64,000 nucleotides of DNA from Crossaster papposus (Eukaryota; Echinodermata; Asteroidea; Velatida; Solasteridae): NCBI GenBank assembly GCA_037893245.1, contig JBAIAA010000905.1, positions 111,001 to 175,000 on the forward strand, read 5' to 3'. Shown piece by piece: positions 23,152-35,636 of the stretch. Position 1 is the first letter of the stretch. The number at the start of each line of letters is the position of its first letter. The position numbers were made by a program, and so were the translations under genes. The notes beneath the pieces were generated by a model, which had not been told where the DNA came from, did not search any database, and was given only the letters and a program-made list of their open reading frames with translations.

Positions 23152-25308
23152 AGGGCCACGTCCACAATAGACTTGGTGCCAAGTCGGTATAATAGCGGTC
23201 CACTCGGTATATACAGGGGGGAGGTTGCGGTTGCCTCGTTCCCAAATTCGAAGTTAGATATGTCGCAACTCGGCACGTTACTAGTCTTAAACCAGCCGTG
23301 CCGATAAACTTCAACTGAAATACACGGATTAAACCCGACTATCTAACGACTTGTCATCAAGTCTACGTCCAGAATAACGTGCCGCCGTTGTACATGTGCG
23401 CCTGGCCTCAATTTTGTATCAATTTTAGCGTCGGTAAGTATTATCGCGGTCGCGGCGTGCGCCGCGCCCGAGTTAGCCTTTTGACAAGGCCTCGTGACTC
23501 TGGCTAAGCGGCTGGGATGAGTCTAGATACCCGGGGTGAACGCGCGACCGAGTGACGAATGTCACGAGGCCTTTTGCAATGTAGGTTTCACTGCTCCGCA
23601 TGAATTATTCATAGATACATATTAGCGTGCCAATACGCCCAATCAGAACGGCGATCTCCCAGTTGGCTTCGTTCGTGATTCGTTCAATATCAAAGCATGT
23701 AAGAAAGGTAAAAAAACGTATATAAATTTTGCTTCTGAGTTGAATATATGAATGATAAATACAATAAATACAAGATATCACATTTAAATCTATTTTACAT
23801 GCAAAATTGCAATAAATTAGGAAGCAACTAATGATTTGAGCTAAATATTGTAAGTGACATGATTGGACATTCCCTGTTTGTAAAATGAACTAGTCCAACT
23901 CAAATATAAGCTGACGTCACGCGGAGATACGTTCGCTGATTGGACGCTACCATTTCGGTAGCGATTCCAGTCGGAAACAAAGGTTAACATAAGAAATCCA
24001 AACCAGATTGATAAAGGCCACTTGTCTGGGCAATTCACACTGGCGTTCACTCAGGTTTTCGCGATTAGTCTCTTTTTAGTCGCTCGGCGTCTATCAGACA
24101 TGTGGCCTTGTTTAAAGGCTACGCCCGAGTCGGCCGAATATGTAAACAGCGCATGAAGTAATATACGCAATATGCCTTGCTGATTTGCGATGACGGTCAC
24201 ATCAAATTATAGCCTTTTTGCGGCTTTTACCATCGTCCGTACTAGTAGTGGTAGTATCATGACATCTTAGGAATTCTACTGCCATTCATGGTCAAGTTTG
24301 ATGCCAGGGTTTGATGAGTGGCCACGCTGACACAGCCACACGACCAGGGACAGGTCATGCAGGTTAGGCTACCACGAGCATAACGAGGACCGCTCACCGA
24401 TTGAGTGGTTATAGGCCTAACGTTAGATTCTTTTTAGAATTTTTTAGACGAATATTTCATCTCCATTCCCAATGTGCATTTTGATCATCGTTCCCGATGC
24501 ACATTTCGCTAATTCATTTTGCTGTAATTTTCATAAAACAATGGATGGATTTGAGGGGATAGTATGTATAGCAAATATTGTTACACTGATTCGTTTCACT
24601 GATTTAATTGTTTGAATTCGGTTTGTAGATGCTGGAAAAAGATAGAAAATCTACCATGTTCTTGTAGTCTGGTTCCCTGGCCCCACTTAAAATGAAGCGA
24701 AGCAATTATAGAGTTAGAGAATTATAAGGTCATAGAATTAGTCTAGTTGTTTGCTGGTGTAATCCAAAATGCGGAATAACTAAATTTCAAAATTTAAGAG
24801 CAGTAGTTTGTTTTAAGCCAGTTTTTTCAAACACTGGTAATTAAGCCAACCAGTGTTGGAAATTGATACGAAAATGGCACTTTATTTGAAAATGTCAGCA
24901 CGCCAGGAACTATATTTTTACAAGATGCTTTTAATAGACTCATTCCTCAACAGTCCAGTACACGTAAAGTATTTTGTGGTATTTTAAGAGGGGAAAATAC
25001 CGAGAGAGAAAGTCGAAAGTTGTCAGTGAGCCCTGCATTCTATAATTGGTCTGATTGCTGTAATTGTAGTTTATGATCAACGAAGCATTACAATTTCCCT
25101 CAAATGTGTGTATTACATGACTATAGGCCTGCAGTCTCTCCTTGCAATTTTTAAGAAGTTTGTGGTTATTAACAGTTAGCTCTGTGGTATTGGATATTTG
25201 CATATCAGTATAAAAAAGGCCAGGCAAGTAGTTGTGGTTGTTGACAACTGGTGGTGGCAAGAGGCTAGCTATCTAACACCTCTTATCCTTACACAATGGC
25301 TGTATTAC
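23152..25308. other. Gene-poor stretch, small inverted repeat only
   Basis: The only structure seen is a short inverted pair, AAGGCCTCGTGAC near 23485 and GTCACGAGGCCTT near 23559, that could form a stem of about 13 bp. A solitary GCCCTGCATTCTATA near 25030 matches the terminus of the element at 10268-13713. No gene is recognised. Confidence 0.4.
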
Positions 25309-25522
25309 GTTTCAGACATTTACAGGCCAAGACTGGGCCAATGTTATAACCTAATTATGTTTCAGACATTTATGTTTCGGTGATTAGAAAGCTTACGTTT
25401 CAGACATTTGAAATGTCTGAAACGTAATCGCTACTTACGTTTCAGACATTTAATATATATTTAATAAGTATATTGTTCTTGTTTCAGACATTTTGACACG
25501 TAACAATAGCGTTTCAGACATT
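25309..25522. repeat. Seven GTTTCAGACATT motifs around a perfect 35-bp palindrome
   Basis: Forward copies lie at 25309, 25359, 25397, 25439, 25481 and 25511, with an inverted copy at 25412-25423. The pair in the middle forms a perfect palindrome at 25393-25427 (17-bp arms, one central G). Spacing is 30-50 bp and irregular. A further copy with similar downstream sequence lies at 7524-7535. Confidence 0.9.
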
Positions 25523-25983
25523 CTTGGTTCACAGAAAAAATAGGACCCCGTTCGAACCCCGTTCGTTTGAATTCCTGACCTGTTTGTTTGTGTTCTTTCC
25601 TCCATGCCATGGTACATGTACATTAAACCACGATGTTTGTCTTTCGGATAATACCAGAAAGAAAACGATCACTGGCTAACAATTAACATTTTGTGGGGTT
25701 GCATTTTATCCTTTCTAAAAATAGGGTTGGTCGGTTATTTTTTGTTTAGCTTTAACTTGTGACATGTTGAACCCTTTGCATAGGGTTAACATGCATACAG
25801 TATTTCTAATCATACATTTTTAATATTTGCAGTAACCTCCTGATCGAGACCCAGACTCGTAGTGTACTTCATTCAGCAGAGATTATCATGTGAACCACAA
25901 CAAACAGGCTTCTTTGAAGTGCAGTTCATCAATGAGTACATTGGTAAGAACGTTTGTACTAAACACTTTGGATAGGTGATTCA
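25523..25983. other. Spacer, no gene seen
   Basis: AT-rich sequence without convincing open frames or repeats. Confidence 0.3.
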
Positions 25984-25986
25984 TTA

Positions 25987-26667
25987 GGGGCTGTCCAAAG
26001 TTGTCAACATTTTTAAGGTCGTACAGAGCGTACTACTTTTAAGACCTCCCTCCCTCCCCCCAAAGTAGTACTTTTCAACATTTAGTCCAAACACCGGTAG
26101 AGCTGTGTGGGGCATTGCGTGCACGATGTCCATGCACAGCTGTGGGAACGAGTCGCAGTAAAGCTGTGTCAAAGGTTATTCATTCACGCTTGGCACATTC
26201 GCGCGCTTATTGAGGGCTAGTATATAGGGCATCAATACATGTGTGTATGTACACCGCATGGTTAACGTTGCGCTATACGAAATCATTGCCAACTCGGTCG
26301 CCGCGGCGTGTAGGGCGGGCGGCGTCAAAAGTATCTCATCCTCGCAAGCTACGTACTGTATAGCTAGCCAGGGACGCATCAGATTTTTTTTCACGGAGTT
26401 GCATAGCTGCTAACAAGGTATAACCTGCCGAAGCAATCATTTTTGAACAGCGGACTATTTGTATCGCTTCTGATTTTAACGTTGGAAATTCTTTCCAGAT
26501 AAAACAAGAAGGAAACAAAACCAATCATATAATTTTCCTTTGCTGATTGTATGGTACAAAATCAACATTTTATTTACAATTTAAAGTCGTACGCGGCCTC
26601 CGACCCCCCTCCCCCCTGTCGTACGCTTTGTACGACCATTAAAATGTTGAAAACTTTGGACGGCCCC
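25987..26667. mobile_element. PIF/Harbinger-like MITE, TTA target duplication
   Basis: The left end GGGGCTGTCCAAAGTTGTC and the right end are inverted repeats of roughly 48 bp, with several mismatches. They are flanked by TTA at 25984-25986 and 26668-26670. A 3-bp TTA/TAA duplication with G-rich termini is typical of PIF/Harbinger. No transposase is present. A related right end, GGACGACCCCTTAG, lies near 28075. Confidence 0.82.
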
Positions 26668-26744
26668 TTAGTCATGAAGTAACACAGACATTTGTAAGTC
26701 ACATCCTATAACTACATAAATATTGAATATTTTAAAGTGAACAA

Positions 26745-26935
26745 AGCTGGCAGGAGCTGGATTCGAACCTGCAACCTCCAGGTTACCGTACCAGCGCTAT
26801 ACCAACTGAGCTATCTTGCCGCAATGCCCTATGAATGAGGCTAGCCTACATGTATGTTGGCGGTCTCCCAAATTGTCAGTATCTTTATTTGGGGGCGATA
26901 GTCAGAAGTCATAAACATAAGAATGACGTATGTGA
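26745..26935 (-). mobile_element. tRNA-derived SINE (family D)
   Basis: On the minus strand it reads GATAGCTCAGTTGGTATAGC (A box region) and GCAGGTTCGAATCC (B box). The anticodon stem does not pair well, so it is a SINE head rather than a working tRNA gene. The tail includes GGGGGCGATAGTCAGAAGTC, shared in part with the pair at 51242-51586. Confidence 0.78.
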
Positions 26936-28084
26936 CCTGTTGCCCTGAAGTGGGCGTAAAGTAGCAAAATTTCAAAATCAAGACTATGGTATTTCCTGAA
27001 AGTACAGGTTTCAAGCTTTAATTATAGATACATTGTGTGTTGTGTATCATACAACCAACAAACTTTGGTTTGGGTCACATGGTGAGAAAACAATTGGGTC
27101 GGTCGGTCGGTCAGCATGACATTTTTTTTTAAATTTTTTTTTTAGGTTTAAATATATGTTAGTATTAGTATTATTATTATTTTAGGAACCATACCTGGGC
27201 TTGAAGTAAACGACGGCCACGACGGCCATTGCCGTTGTTGCCTTTTTGATGGCCGAGGTGCCCCACTAAAAATTGCCGTCTTCACGGCTAGTTTTGCCTT
27301 GCCCAATTTTTACCTTGGCCCGGCCGTCGTGCCCTTTTTTGCAAAAACATCCTTCAGCCTAATGTTAGTATTCTAATCACTGAATCATTGTTGTAGAACA
27401 AAATATCGCTGCATACGTTACGTATCGCGCACGCAGCAACGTTAACGACACAAACTGAATCTAGCTTCGCGATCAGGCCCCATAAATATAGCGCACGCTA
27501 TGTACTGTACATGTTTGTATGTACAGCCGAGTCCAGCTAATTTCGGAGTATGCTGATACTTCTAGCTGCGACACCCCGCCGCAACACACGTACCAGCAGG
27601 AGTAAGTACGGCATGATCGTACCTGCGAAGTCAACTGACTTTCTTTTTCTCAGTGCTACTGTACACGTGACGCGCAGTGTACAATACGAATGCGTGTTTG
27701 TGTGGGTGGGGGTGTACGTGTGATACGTGTACGAGGCAAACGATAGTCGTTACAATCACCCCAACCTCGTTACCATGGCTATGATCTTGCTGCGCTATGT
27801 TTTCCCACCATGCCTTCGCGATAACGCGCACACGCTCATATGGAGTCGAGGCTGCGATCACCCTGCATGCGGCTGGTGCTCCAATATTGTCAACAGGTTT
27901 TTGATGAAGTTATCCCTCTGCTAAATGAACGGCATTGAATTTGTTAGGAAGAAAATCAGAAAAATCAACAATGCCGGGCAAGGATCGCGTAAAGCGAACA
28001 GCCTAAAATTTCAATATGATTTTCCACACACCCCAGGGAGTTAAGGTTGCATTGCAGATATAGTGACAACTTTGGACGACCCCT
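26936..28084. other. Intergenic stretch, no gene recognised
   Basis: Contains a short block of CGACGGCCACGACGGCC variants at about 27210-27330 and a terminal fragment of the PIF-like MITE near 28065-28086. No supported coding sequence. Confidence 0.35.
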
Positions 28085-28292
28085 TAGTTCTGCTTCCGAT
28101 TACATGCCTTTCAAAAGGTTGCTGCGGCACATCTCGTGCTTTAAATGTTTCCATTTACGCTACGAAAGCCATCAAATATTGCCTCAAAAAGTGATAAAAA
28201 CTTGCCTCAATTAATGTCAAAAATGTTTACAGTCAATCATTCTTTTAACAAGAATGGAGAATTTAGATCATGAACAGTGCTATGCACAACGC
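28085..28292. repeat. Dispersed ~200-bp repeat, copy 1
   Basis: Shares GCGGCACATCTCG, AAAAAGTGATAAAAACTTGCC and AATGGAGAATTTAG, in the same order and spacing, with 30166-30357. The two direct copies are clearly diverged. Function unknown. Confidence 0.8.
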
Positions 28293-28359
28293 CTACATTG
28301 TAGCCCCGAGTTTGAGGTGCGGCGGTAAGCGTGCGTGATGAGTTTTTAAAAATAATATT

Positions 28360-28650
28360 GTATAACTTCTACATGTACATGCTTTCACAGATTTTGATAA
28401 AACTTGGATGCAGTGACCCTTGGGTCGGAAGACACATTTCCTCATTGGGTTACAGAGGTCAAAGGTCATGTAGGGGTCATTAGATGTCATTGCTCAAACA
28501 TACCGGTACTTCAAATGTTTCTTTGTACATGTATACAGAATTTGATGGATTTTAATGTAACTTGGATGGAGTGATCCTTGGGTGGGGTTCATCACAACTC
28601 CTTTGAAATAGGAGGTCAAAGGTAATCAAGGGGTCATTTGAGGTCATTGA
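28360..28650. repeat. Two diverged units with AGGTCAAAGGTCA-type direct repeats
   Basis: Each ~130-150-bp unit contains a phrase like AACTTGGATGCAGTGACCCTTGGG and then AGGTCAAAGGTCATG (near 28456) or AGGTCAAAGGTAATC (near 28612). The first is a perfect DR1 of the nuclear-receptor half-site AGGTCA. Further half-sites (GGGGTCATT) follow. It is probably a widespread dispersed repeat; regulatory use is inference. Confidence 0.7.
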
Positions 28651-29179
28651 AAAATGCACAAAATTGAACTTTTTAAAGAAAACTAAACATAGGGATCGAC
28701 CGCGGGGAAAAGGCGACACTCGCGACTCAGGGGATCACTTGTATAGTGATACTGACCTTTATAAAGATTTGTGTTCATAGATGAAAATGAAAAACTGTCT
28801 CAGGTATGTATGCTTTTTGCTGGTTTTGATTTTCTTAGGTCGATCGAGGAACGTTTGCTCAGAAGAATTTTCAAAAAAGCCAATTTCTTGCTGGAATATC
28901 GGGGAGAACTGATAACTCATACTAAAAGGGGAACAGTGGCAGGACACATACCCAGACGAAAAGGGATCGTTTCTCTTCTTCTTCTTCAAGACTAGCGGTG
29001 TTTCACTGTGGTAAGTTGCTTCTGATCATAATGAACTCAAAGTTACTACCTGCGCTTAATATGCTGTAACCCTCTCAATTTTCACTAATGGGCAATTCCA
29101 CGATTACGTTACGTTTTTAGCCATTTAGCACAGCTCTTTGGGCTCCCATATCCAGATGTATGCTTAGGCTAAACAAAAT
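28651..29179. other. Spacer, no gene seen
   Basis: Short open frames at 28759-28995 overlap on both strands and show no domain. Confidence 0.3.
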
Positions 29180-29395
29180 AAATGGTGTGTTTACAGTAAC
29201 GGCTTGAAAAAAATACAGGTAGGTAGGCAGGGAAATATTTTAATTTTGTCTCTTCTTTTTCATTTTAGTTGTGTTTTAAGTGTGGAAAATGATTATTTGT
29301 GACAAATAATTGAAACTAGTATTCATCTACAATGAGGTTGGCAATTGGGCCACCAACAATCCAGGTAGGTAGGGTTAGTGTAAACACACCATTTT
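29180..29395. mobile_element. Small MITE with ~20-bp inverted ends
   Basis: AAATGGTGTGTTTACAGTAA at 29180-29199 is matched in reverse at 29376-29395 with one mismatch, and CAGGTAGGTAGG lies next to both arms. The element is about 215 bp and non-coding. Confidence 0.7.
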
Positions 29396-30165
29396 TCTTT
29401 TGGCCTCATCAATTCTTCATTTTATCATTAATAAATTTTACCTAGACCCAATTATAACACAGTAATAATTAAAATCATGTTTTAAAAGACATGTTTTGTT
29501 AAGGCTGCTACCCTAAAGTTTTTATCGGCAAGTTAAAAAATAATAATAATAACCATTAAAACATTTTTTTTTAAATTAACAAAAATATCTTTTCTGTCTT
29601 TACAAAATGCATTTCAACTACCCAACTACCTACTTACATTCGCTATTTTCTGAGATTTCCTATCACTTTCTGTTCGCAATGACAACGCGTTGCGCGATTC
29701 CCTATCAGTATCACGGTGATGAAAACACGTGCATAATGCTCAATGCAGCAATGCTGTACTGGTTCCCCCCGCACCGCCCACTAAAAGTGCCAAAGAAGGC
29801 AGGATGGAGTCTATGCATACACGGCCGACCAACAGGAAACGGGCAGATAAAAAGAACACGTGTTTGAATCTATGATAAAGCCAGAATCATTGAATGGACA
29901 TTGTGGGGTTCCAGACGCTTTGTTTTTGGTTAAGAACAAATCGCTGCGAACTATGGAATTCCGTACGATTTCGACATTCTTAAGGGCAGAGTGTTGGTTT
30001 GATGAAACAATGAGTCTGTCGTCAATTGTACACAAAGGATAAAATGCCTTGAGCACGCTAATGATACGTACACCACCTTAGTGAATACGTAGTTGGCAGA
30101 ACTCAATCCAAAAGGAAGTACGGTGAAAACGTTTGTAGCAAGTAGCATGCTGCGAGCCTCGCGGT
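29396..30165. other. Spacer, no gene recognised
   Basis: Open frame 29607-29867 plus (86 codons) has no recognisable domain or splice context. Confidence 0.3.
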
Positions 30166-30357
30166 GTGAGTTGCCGCGGCACATCTCGCGCTTCAAATGT
30201 TGACATTGATTTACGCTACATGTACAAAAGCCATTAAAACAATTGCCACAAAAAGTGATAAAAACTTGCCTTAATTAATGTCAACTATTTACTGTCGATA
30301 ATTCTTTAAAATAATGGAGAATTTAGGTCGTGCACACCACTATGCACAACGCTACCC
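30166..30357. repeat. Dispersed ~200-bp repeat, copy 2
   Basis: Direct copy of 28085-28292, ending near ACTATGCACAACGC in both. A short Cys/Arg-rich frame (30314-30532) starts inside it and is not supported as a gene. Confidence 0.8.
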
Positions 30358-31559
30358 ACGAAGGGAAACTTGCCAACACTGTCCGTTTGTAGTGTGTGAA
30401 GCACTGTGTGGCAGGCGACGAACCTCGCGTTGCGGCAGAAAATGTCGGGGAAACATGCTGCGCTATCATTTCAAGTACAAGCGATACAACCTCATCATAA
30501 TTCATGAACACAGAAAACACATACACAGTTGAGAGATCAAGTTTTGTGAATTAACTTGCAGAAATATTCGTTCTCCATCGATGTTTATTCGGCATTTAGA
30601 TCGACCTGGAACTGCAGTGTTACGATGTTAATCGGCCATGCATGTACATGTACATGCATAGACTGATTGTCGCATACATCATGCCTTCTTTGGCGCGGCA
30701 GGGACCAGTACAGCGTTACTGCATTGAGCGTTACGCACATGTTACGCACAGAGGTTTCTTCTCAGAAAATAGCGAACGTAAGTGGGCCGACAAATTAGAA
30801 GCGTTTTGACATAAATAGGTATAGTTGAGAGTCATTTCGTGAAGACAGAAAAGACAGTTTGTTTTCATTTTTGATTTTTTAAAAAAAACTTACCGACACA
30901 AACTTTAGGGCCGCATCAAATATGCTTGCAAATGGGACTGGTTGGAGAAGGAAGTGGATGGAGTTCCTCTTGCAAAAGCTATAGGAAAGCTTAATGGACC
31001 ATGCATGGCATATCGCTGGGTATGCAAGAACTTCAAGGAGATGACGTGGATAGCGCTGGACGATAATATCGTCACGATACGATACCGAAGACGATTTAGA
31101 CAGTATCGTCTTTGGTTTTTTGCATCCAATCTTAACATTTTGTCTCTTGTCTTTAAAAAAAAAGGTTGTTATTTACATACATTTTTATCATCTAATGACA
31201 AAAATTGTATTGAAAATAAAAAAACAGTCCCCTAAAAATTAGCCGTTGACGTACCAATGCTGCACGTGGAGATCGTGCACAAATACACAAACGACGTTAA
31301 CAAATACCTCCCCTAAAAAGGGCAACAATAATCGATACATTTTTGAAAATTCTTCTTCGAACCCACACATTTTTTTGTATGAATACGTTAAAAAAGGATG
31401 TAGCAGTGATATACTGAATTTTTTGAAAAATCTGTATGCCGGCCCCAATTCAACCTCTGCAAAATACGCAGAGGCTAGCCCCGGGAAAAGGTCCCAAGGA
31501 TGTGACATGAGGCAGTTATTTACCGAATTGTTAGAAATTCCACCAAGTTCGGCAAGCCT
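30358..31559. other. Intergenic stretch, no gene recognised
   Basis: A GAAGACAGAAAAGACA phrase near 30840 also occurs twice at 44970-45118. The frame 30942-31235 contains a plausible-looking segment but no family that I recognise. Confidence 0.3.
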
Positions 31560-31738
31560 CCATCCAAGCTCACACCAAGTCCATCTGAGCTGGCAAAAGC
31601 CCACCCAAGCTCACACCAAATCCACCTGAGCTGGCAAAAGCCCATCCAAGCTCCCAATAAGTGTACCTGAGCTGGCAAAAGCCCATCCAAGCTCACACCA
31701 GGACTAACCAAGTCAACTCGAGCTGGCAAAATATCCAA
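31560..31738. repeat. 41-bp minisatellite, four units
   Basis: Units contain CCATCCAAGCTCACACCA and end GAGCTGGCAAAAG. The last unit has a ~9-bp insertion. The open frames on both strands here reflect the repeat. Confidence 0.93.
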
Positions 31739-32598
31739 GCTCATCACATAATTACTATATGCCAGGAATTATTCTAAGTCTGCCTTGCTAAGCCAAGGAG
31801 CAAAATTCCAATCAATGACGATAACAGGATTTGCATTACCATGCTCCATAAGAATGACACCCAAATTACCACGCTGCGTACAATGGTATGGTATGGTACG
31901 GTACGGATGTTTGCATTGCGAGCGTCGAAGAACGAATGAGATACAAATCAACGAAATAACGAAACAAAAAAATAACGAAAACTATGAGAAATAGTTATGT
32001 TAAAACTTGTAAAAACTCCCATAAACACCCTCCCCTTCCAATATAGAATGAGTTCTGACTCACTGCAGCTAACTCTAGCATCGATCAAACAAAATCAATA
32101 AATAAACTATGAAGTATGTTTGCATAAACCGGTTTCTCCTTGTTATTTTCTTGCAAAAGCACCTCATCTTTAACTAAAAAACCTAATAGCCTGACAGAAC
32201 AAAAATCCACAAAACCCAGCATTACACGTTCTTCAATTTAATTTCCATCCCATGTGACCGAGAATCGTTAAACAAAATGTAAGCTGCATGTATGATTACG
32301 CCCCTTCCCAATAAACAAAATATTACCGGCATTTATATAAGTTGTGTGTTTAGTGTTAAAATGGTGTTAGAAATACATTGTTCTATAGATTTAAAAAGGC
32401 TCATTCCAGCCTTTGCAAATTGTAGTTAAGAAAAATAAAATATAAACCACCACAATCTCGGATGTCAAACAATACCCTGTAATGCCTGCATTCATCGAAG
32501 TGCATCATTTTATAAACTTGTCCCATGCCTAATTTGTTATTCTTTCCAAATTCGCAGCCCAGCCCAGAAAAAATACTAATTCAGCAACTGACTCTCCA
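31739..32598. other. Spacer, no gene seen
   Basis: AT-rich, with no supported coding sequence or RNA. Confidence 0.3.
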
Positions 32599-33211
32599 GC
32601 AGCCGATTTCACGAAAAGTGCGTAGCTTGCGCCATTTTCAAAAGTGGCGTAAGGCTTACGCAACAAAAATGTTGCGTAGCTGCGCCATTTCCTTACGGAG
32701 CATTTCACGAAACTTGGCGTAGCTGCGCAACGTTTTAAACACCGTTTACGGCGACTGTTTGCGTATTATTGTGTTCTTTCACGAAATCGTCGTTGTATCA
32801 CCTTCGCCCAACATTTTGAAAATAGTTTTGTCCGACTTTCCGCGAAATCGTGTGGCAACATTAACAATTCTGTCACAGGTAAAATAGTGATTCTTTTACT
32901 TCAATCATGAAACTGTGAGTGTCTTTTATCAAGCTTAATAAGTTGAGCAATGACGGGCTCCACGTCAATTACGATTTGCTGGTAAAATAGGTCATTTTTC
33001 AGTCGCTACGCCATATCTTACGCCACCTAAATTGACTGCGCAAGCTACGCCATAATTTGTTGCGCAAGCCGTGGACTTACGCACTGTCAAACTTTCGTGA
33101 AACTGTCGTAAGCGAAATGTTGCGCAGCAAACAAAAGTAGCGCAGCTTACACAATAAATTGTGGCGCAAGGGGGCTTACGCAATTGCATAAGGTTTCGTG
33201 AAATCGGCTGC
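32599..33211. mobile_element. MITE with GCAGCCGATTTCACGAAA termini
   Basis: The 18-bp left end 32599-32616 is an exact reverse complement of 33194-33211. The interior repeats GCGTAAGC and TTGCGCCA phrases in both orientations, so it can fold into a long imperfect hairpin. It is 613 bp and non-coding. The target duplication is unclear. Confidence 0.88.
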
Positions 33212-35010
33212 AGGTCCGAGAATGATCGACAGTCCAATTTGCAAAGTGGCCTATGTTGCCAACCAGGCAGCATTCACAAAGTAAAACAAGTATTACATTG
33301 TCTGATAATCCTCCAACTGATCAATCATGGACCAATAGGATTTGGCATTAAGGTTTTGTTCCACTTGCGCCACACTATTTTTTCTGAGGAATGCCCACTT
33401 CGTTGCCCTCGATGAAAATTGGCCAATCAGATTAATCTATCTTTGTGCAATAAAAACGCAAGCACCCCCCCCCCCCCCCCCTCCTACTTGTTTTTTGTTT
33501 GACATCGGCGACTTGATTTCAGTGGAAGTGCGTCCATTTCCAGCAACCATTGTGTTCATATATTTTTTCTTTTGTCGACATTGTTCTCGGCGATTAACGA
33601 CAGTCCAGCGCTAGACGTGGATAAGCATGATAATTATAACGCTGACCGGTCACTGCAAAGTGTAAAAACATCGGGAACTAGTTAAGCTACGAAATACTAC
33701 ATGTAATTATCGTCTCCAAAGCAGGCATGTGAAATGTCCGTGCCGCGTTTATAATTTCCCAACTCCGTTTTTTTTCTTCGGTTTTGTTTTTTTCAATATC
33801 CTCGCACGTTTGACATGCAGTTTTGTCAAGTCGGAAAAAAATCAAACCGTGATCTTAGTCCACTATCGTTGCTTTACGCATAGAGCTAAGCCCCCCCCCC
33901 TCATACCCAAAATAATTACATTGAACTTGCAATGATAAAGCGAGCAACGAACAGGGACGAGGTGGTGCTAAGAATACAAAGTAGTCTGGCTCCACTTGTT
34001 TGATATCGTGTTACAGCATCTGTAATAAGTCCAGTCTCCAAGCAAATACTGTAGCAAAAGCATATTGTTTTTGCGAATGAAAAAATAACATCCGTGGCAG
34101 GTGCGTGCATTATGCTTGGGAATATTCCTTCCTCCCTAGCCCTCCATGGTTTGTGTCGTCATGTGTGAGTAAAACTGGGCCTTACGACTTTTGTTCAAAA
34201 ATTGTTTGAAGAATTATTTTCACAAAAAACTCAGGAAAGATTTAAGGCAAAAAAAAAAAAAACTTTGGTAGAAAAAAATTGGGTCAGTCGATCCACATGA
34301 CATTTTTGCCCTTTTTTTTGGAGGTGTATACATGTACACAGTATGTGAGGAACCATACAAGTTTAAGTGGTGCGCAATCAAAGTGTTTTGAGATGATTTT
34401 TGAGACATGTTTTATTACTGATGGTTAAACAGTTTGTGAGTTCTGTGACTGACATAACAAGGTATTGTAACGTTGCACTTCTCCACTCCGGCCCCAGGGT
34501 CATCTGCTTGGCTTCCTACTGGATGTCAATGCAAAAGTCTTTATCAACTTTCCCATGGTTCTTTACAAAGACGTCCTTGAATGTGATCTTGAGATTAACA
34601 GGCAAAAATGTGCTCTTTGTTTTTGAAAAATGTCAACATTCGCTGAGGTCTATGCCGTAAAATGCTGTCATTTTGAAACGATACACGTACAGGTATTACA
34701 GTCACTGAAAGGAAAACATGTGCGCCGCGGTACATGCATGACATTATAGACTTGACAATAGACTGGCCACACACGACATGTACACCCATATACCGGTACC
34801 ACACACATCACAAGCACCATACACACAAAAATATGACCATACGTTACCTGACTGGAGTTTAAGTCTGCGGAACGTAGTGAGAATTTAAACTGTATAGCTG
34901 ACTAGCAGTGCAATATGCATGCATGCAATACAGTATGTCGACAAATTCTCCATTGTCGCCGTGCTGAGGGGAAGTTGGCCACGTTCGAACTTGGCTACGT
35001 CTGGAAATTG
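33212..35010. other. Intergenic stretch, no gene recognised
   Basis: Contains a 17-base poly-C (33465-33481) and a weak dispersed repeat near 34240-34340 (TTGGGTCAGTCGATCCACAT) resembling 27090-27140. The open frames have no recognisable domains. Confidence 0.35.
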
Positions 35011-35019
35011 CACGCAGGG

Positions 35020-35636
35020 TAGTCTTGATCCAAGACCAAGCTAGCCGTTTATTTGTTCCGCGGCGCGCCGTCCGTATATATCCGGGCTTATTGAGGGCGC
35101 CCTTAATTATCGTCACAGATTCCTTCCACTACATGTATCTTGGTCTTGGCGCAAGTGTCACGTGAACCCTGAAAATTCCGAGGACATTCCAAGCATAGCT
35201 CAAATTGCTACTCGTCCCTGCATGCGCGCTAAGTCGTTTTTGTTTAATGTAGTGTACGATTATTATAGTCTGGTTCCCAGACCAAATATTTCTGACTATT
35301 TGTGATTTTGCATTTATTATTTAGCCGCCAATGTCACGTGACCCAAAACTGGATGAATTGCTTAACGTTCGCGATGTTCGAGTGTTTTCAGGTTTTTATA
35401 AAATAAAACTCGCATTGGCAAAAGTCAACACCAGACGAAATGCCTAATAATACCACAGTCATTGTAGTCATTGTGCTTTTTTTGGTAAGAGCCGTTAAAA
35501 TTTGAATTGTTGCGCCAAGACCAAGATAGTGGAAGAAATCTGGCAATAAATAAGGGCGCCCTCAATAAGCCCGGATATATACGGACGGCGCGCCGCGGAA
35601 CAAATAAACGGCTAGCTTGGTCTTGGATCAAGACTA
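35020..35636. mobile_element. Mutator-like foldback element, 9-bp target duplication
   Basis: The arms of about 130 bp begin TAGTCTTGATCCAAGACC at 35020 and end with its complement at 35636. The element is flanked by exact copies of CACGCAGGG at 35011-35019 and 35637-35645. Nine-base duplications with long inverted ends are the hallmark of Mutator-like elements. The 617-bp element encodes nothing. The arms contain GGCGCGCC, giving very stable pairing. Confidence 0.92.

Noticed and set aside
25309-25522. CRISPR array or viral-type integration site
   Set aside because: Repeat length 12, mixed orientation and unequal spacers do not fit a CRISPR array, and the genome is animal.
26745-26830. Functional tRNA gene
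   Set aside because: A and B boxes are clear, but the acceptor and anticodon stems pair poorly. The sequence continues into a body shared with 51242-51440, so it is a SINE.
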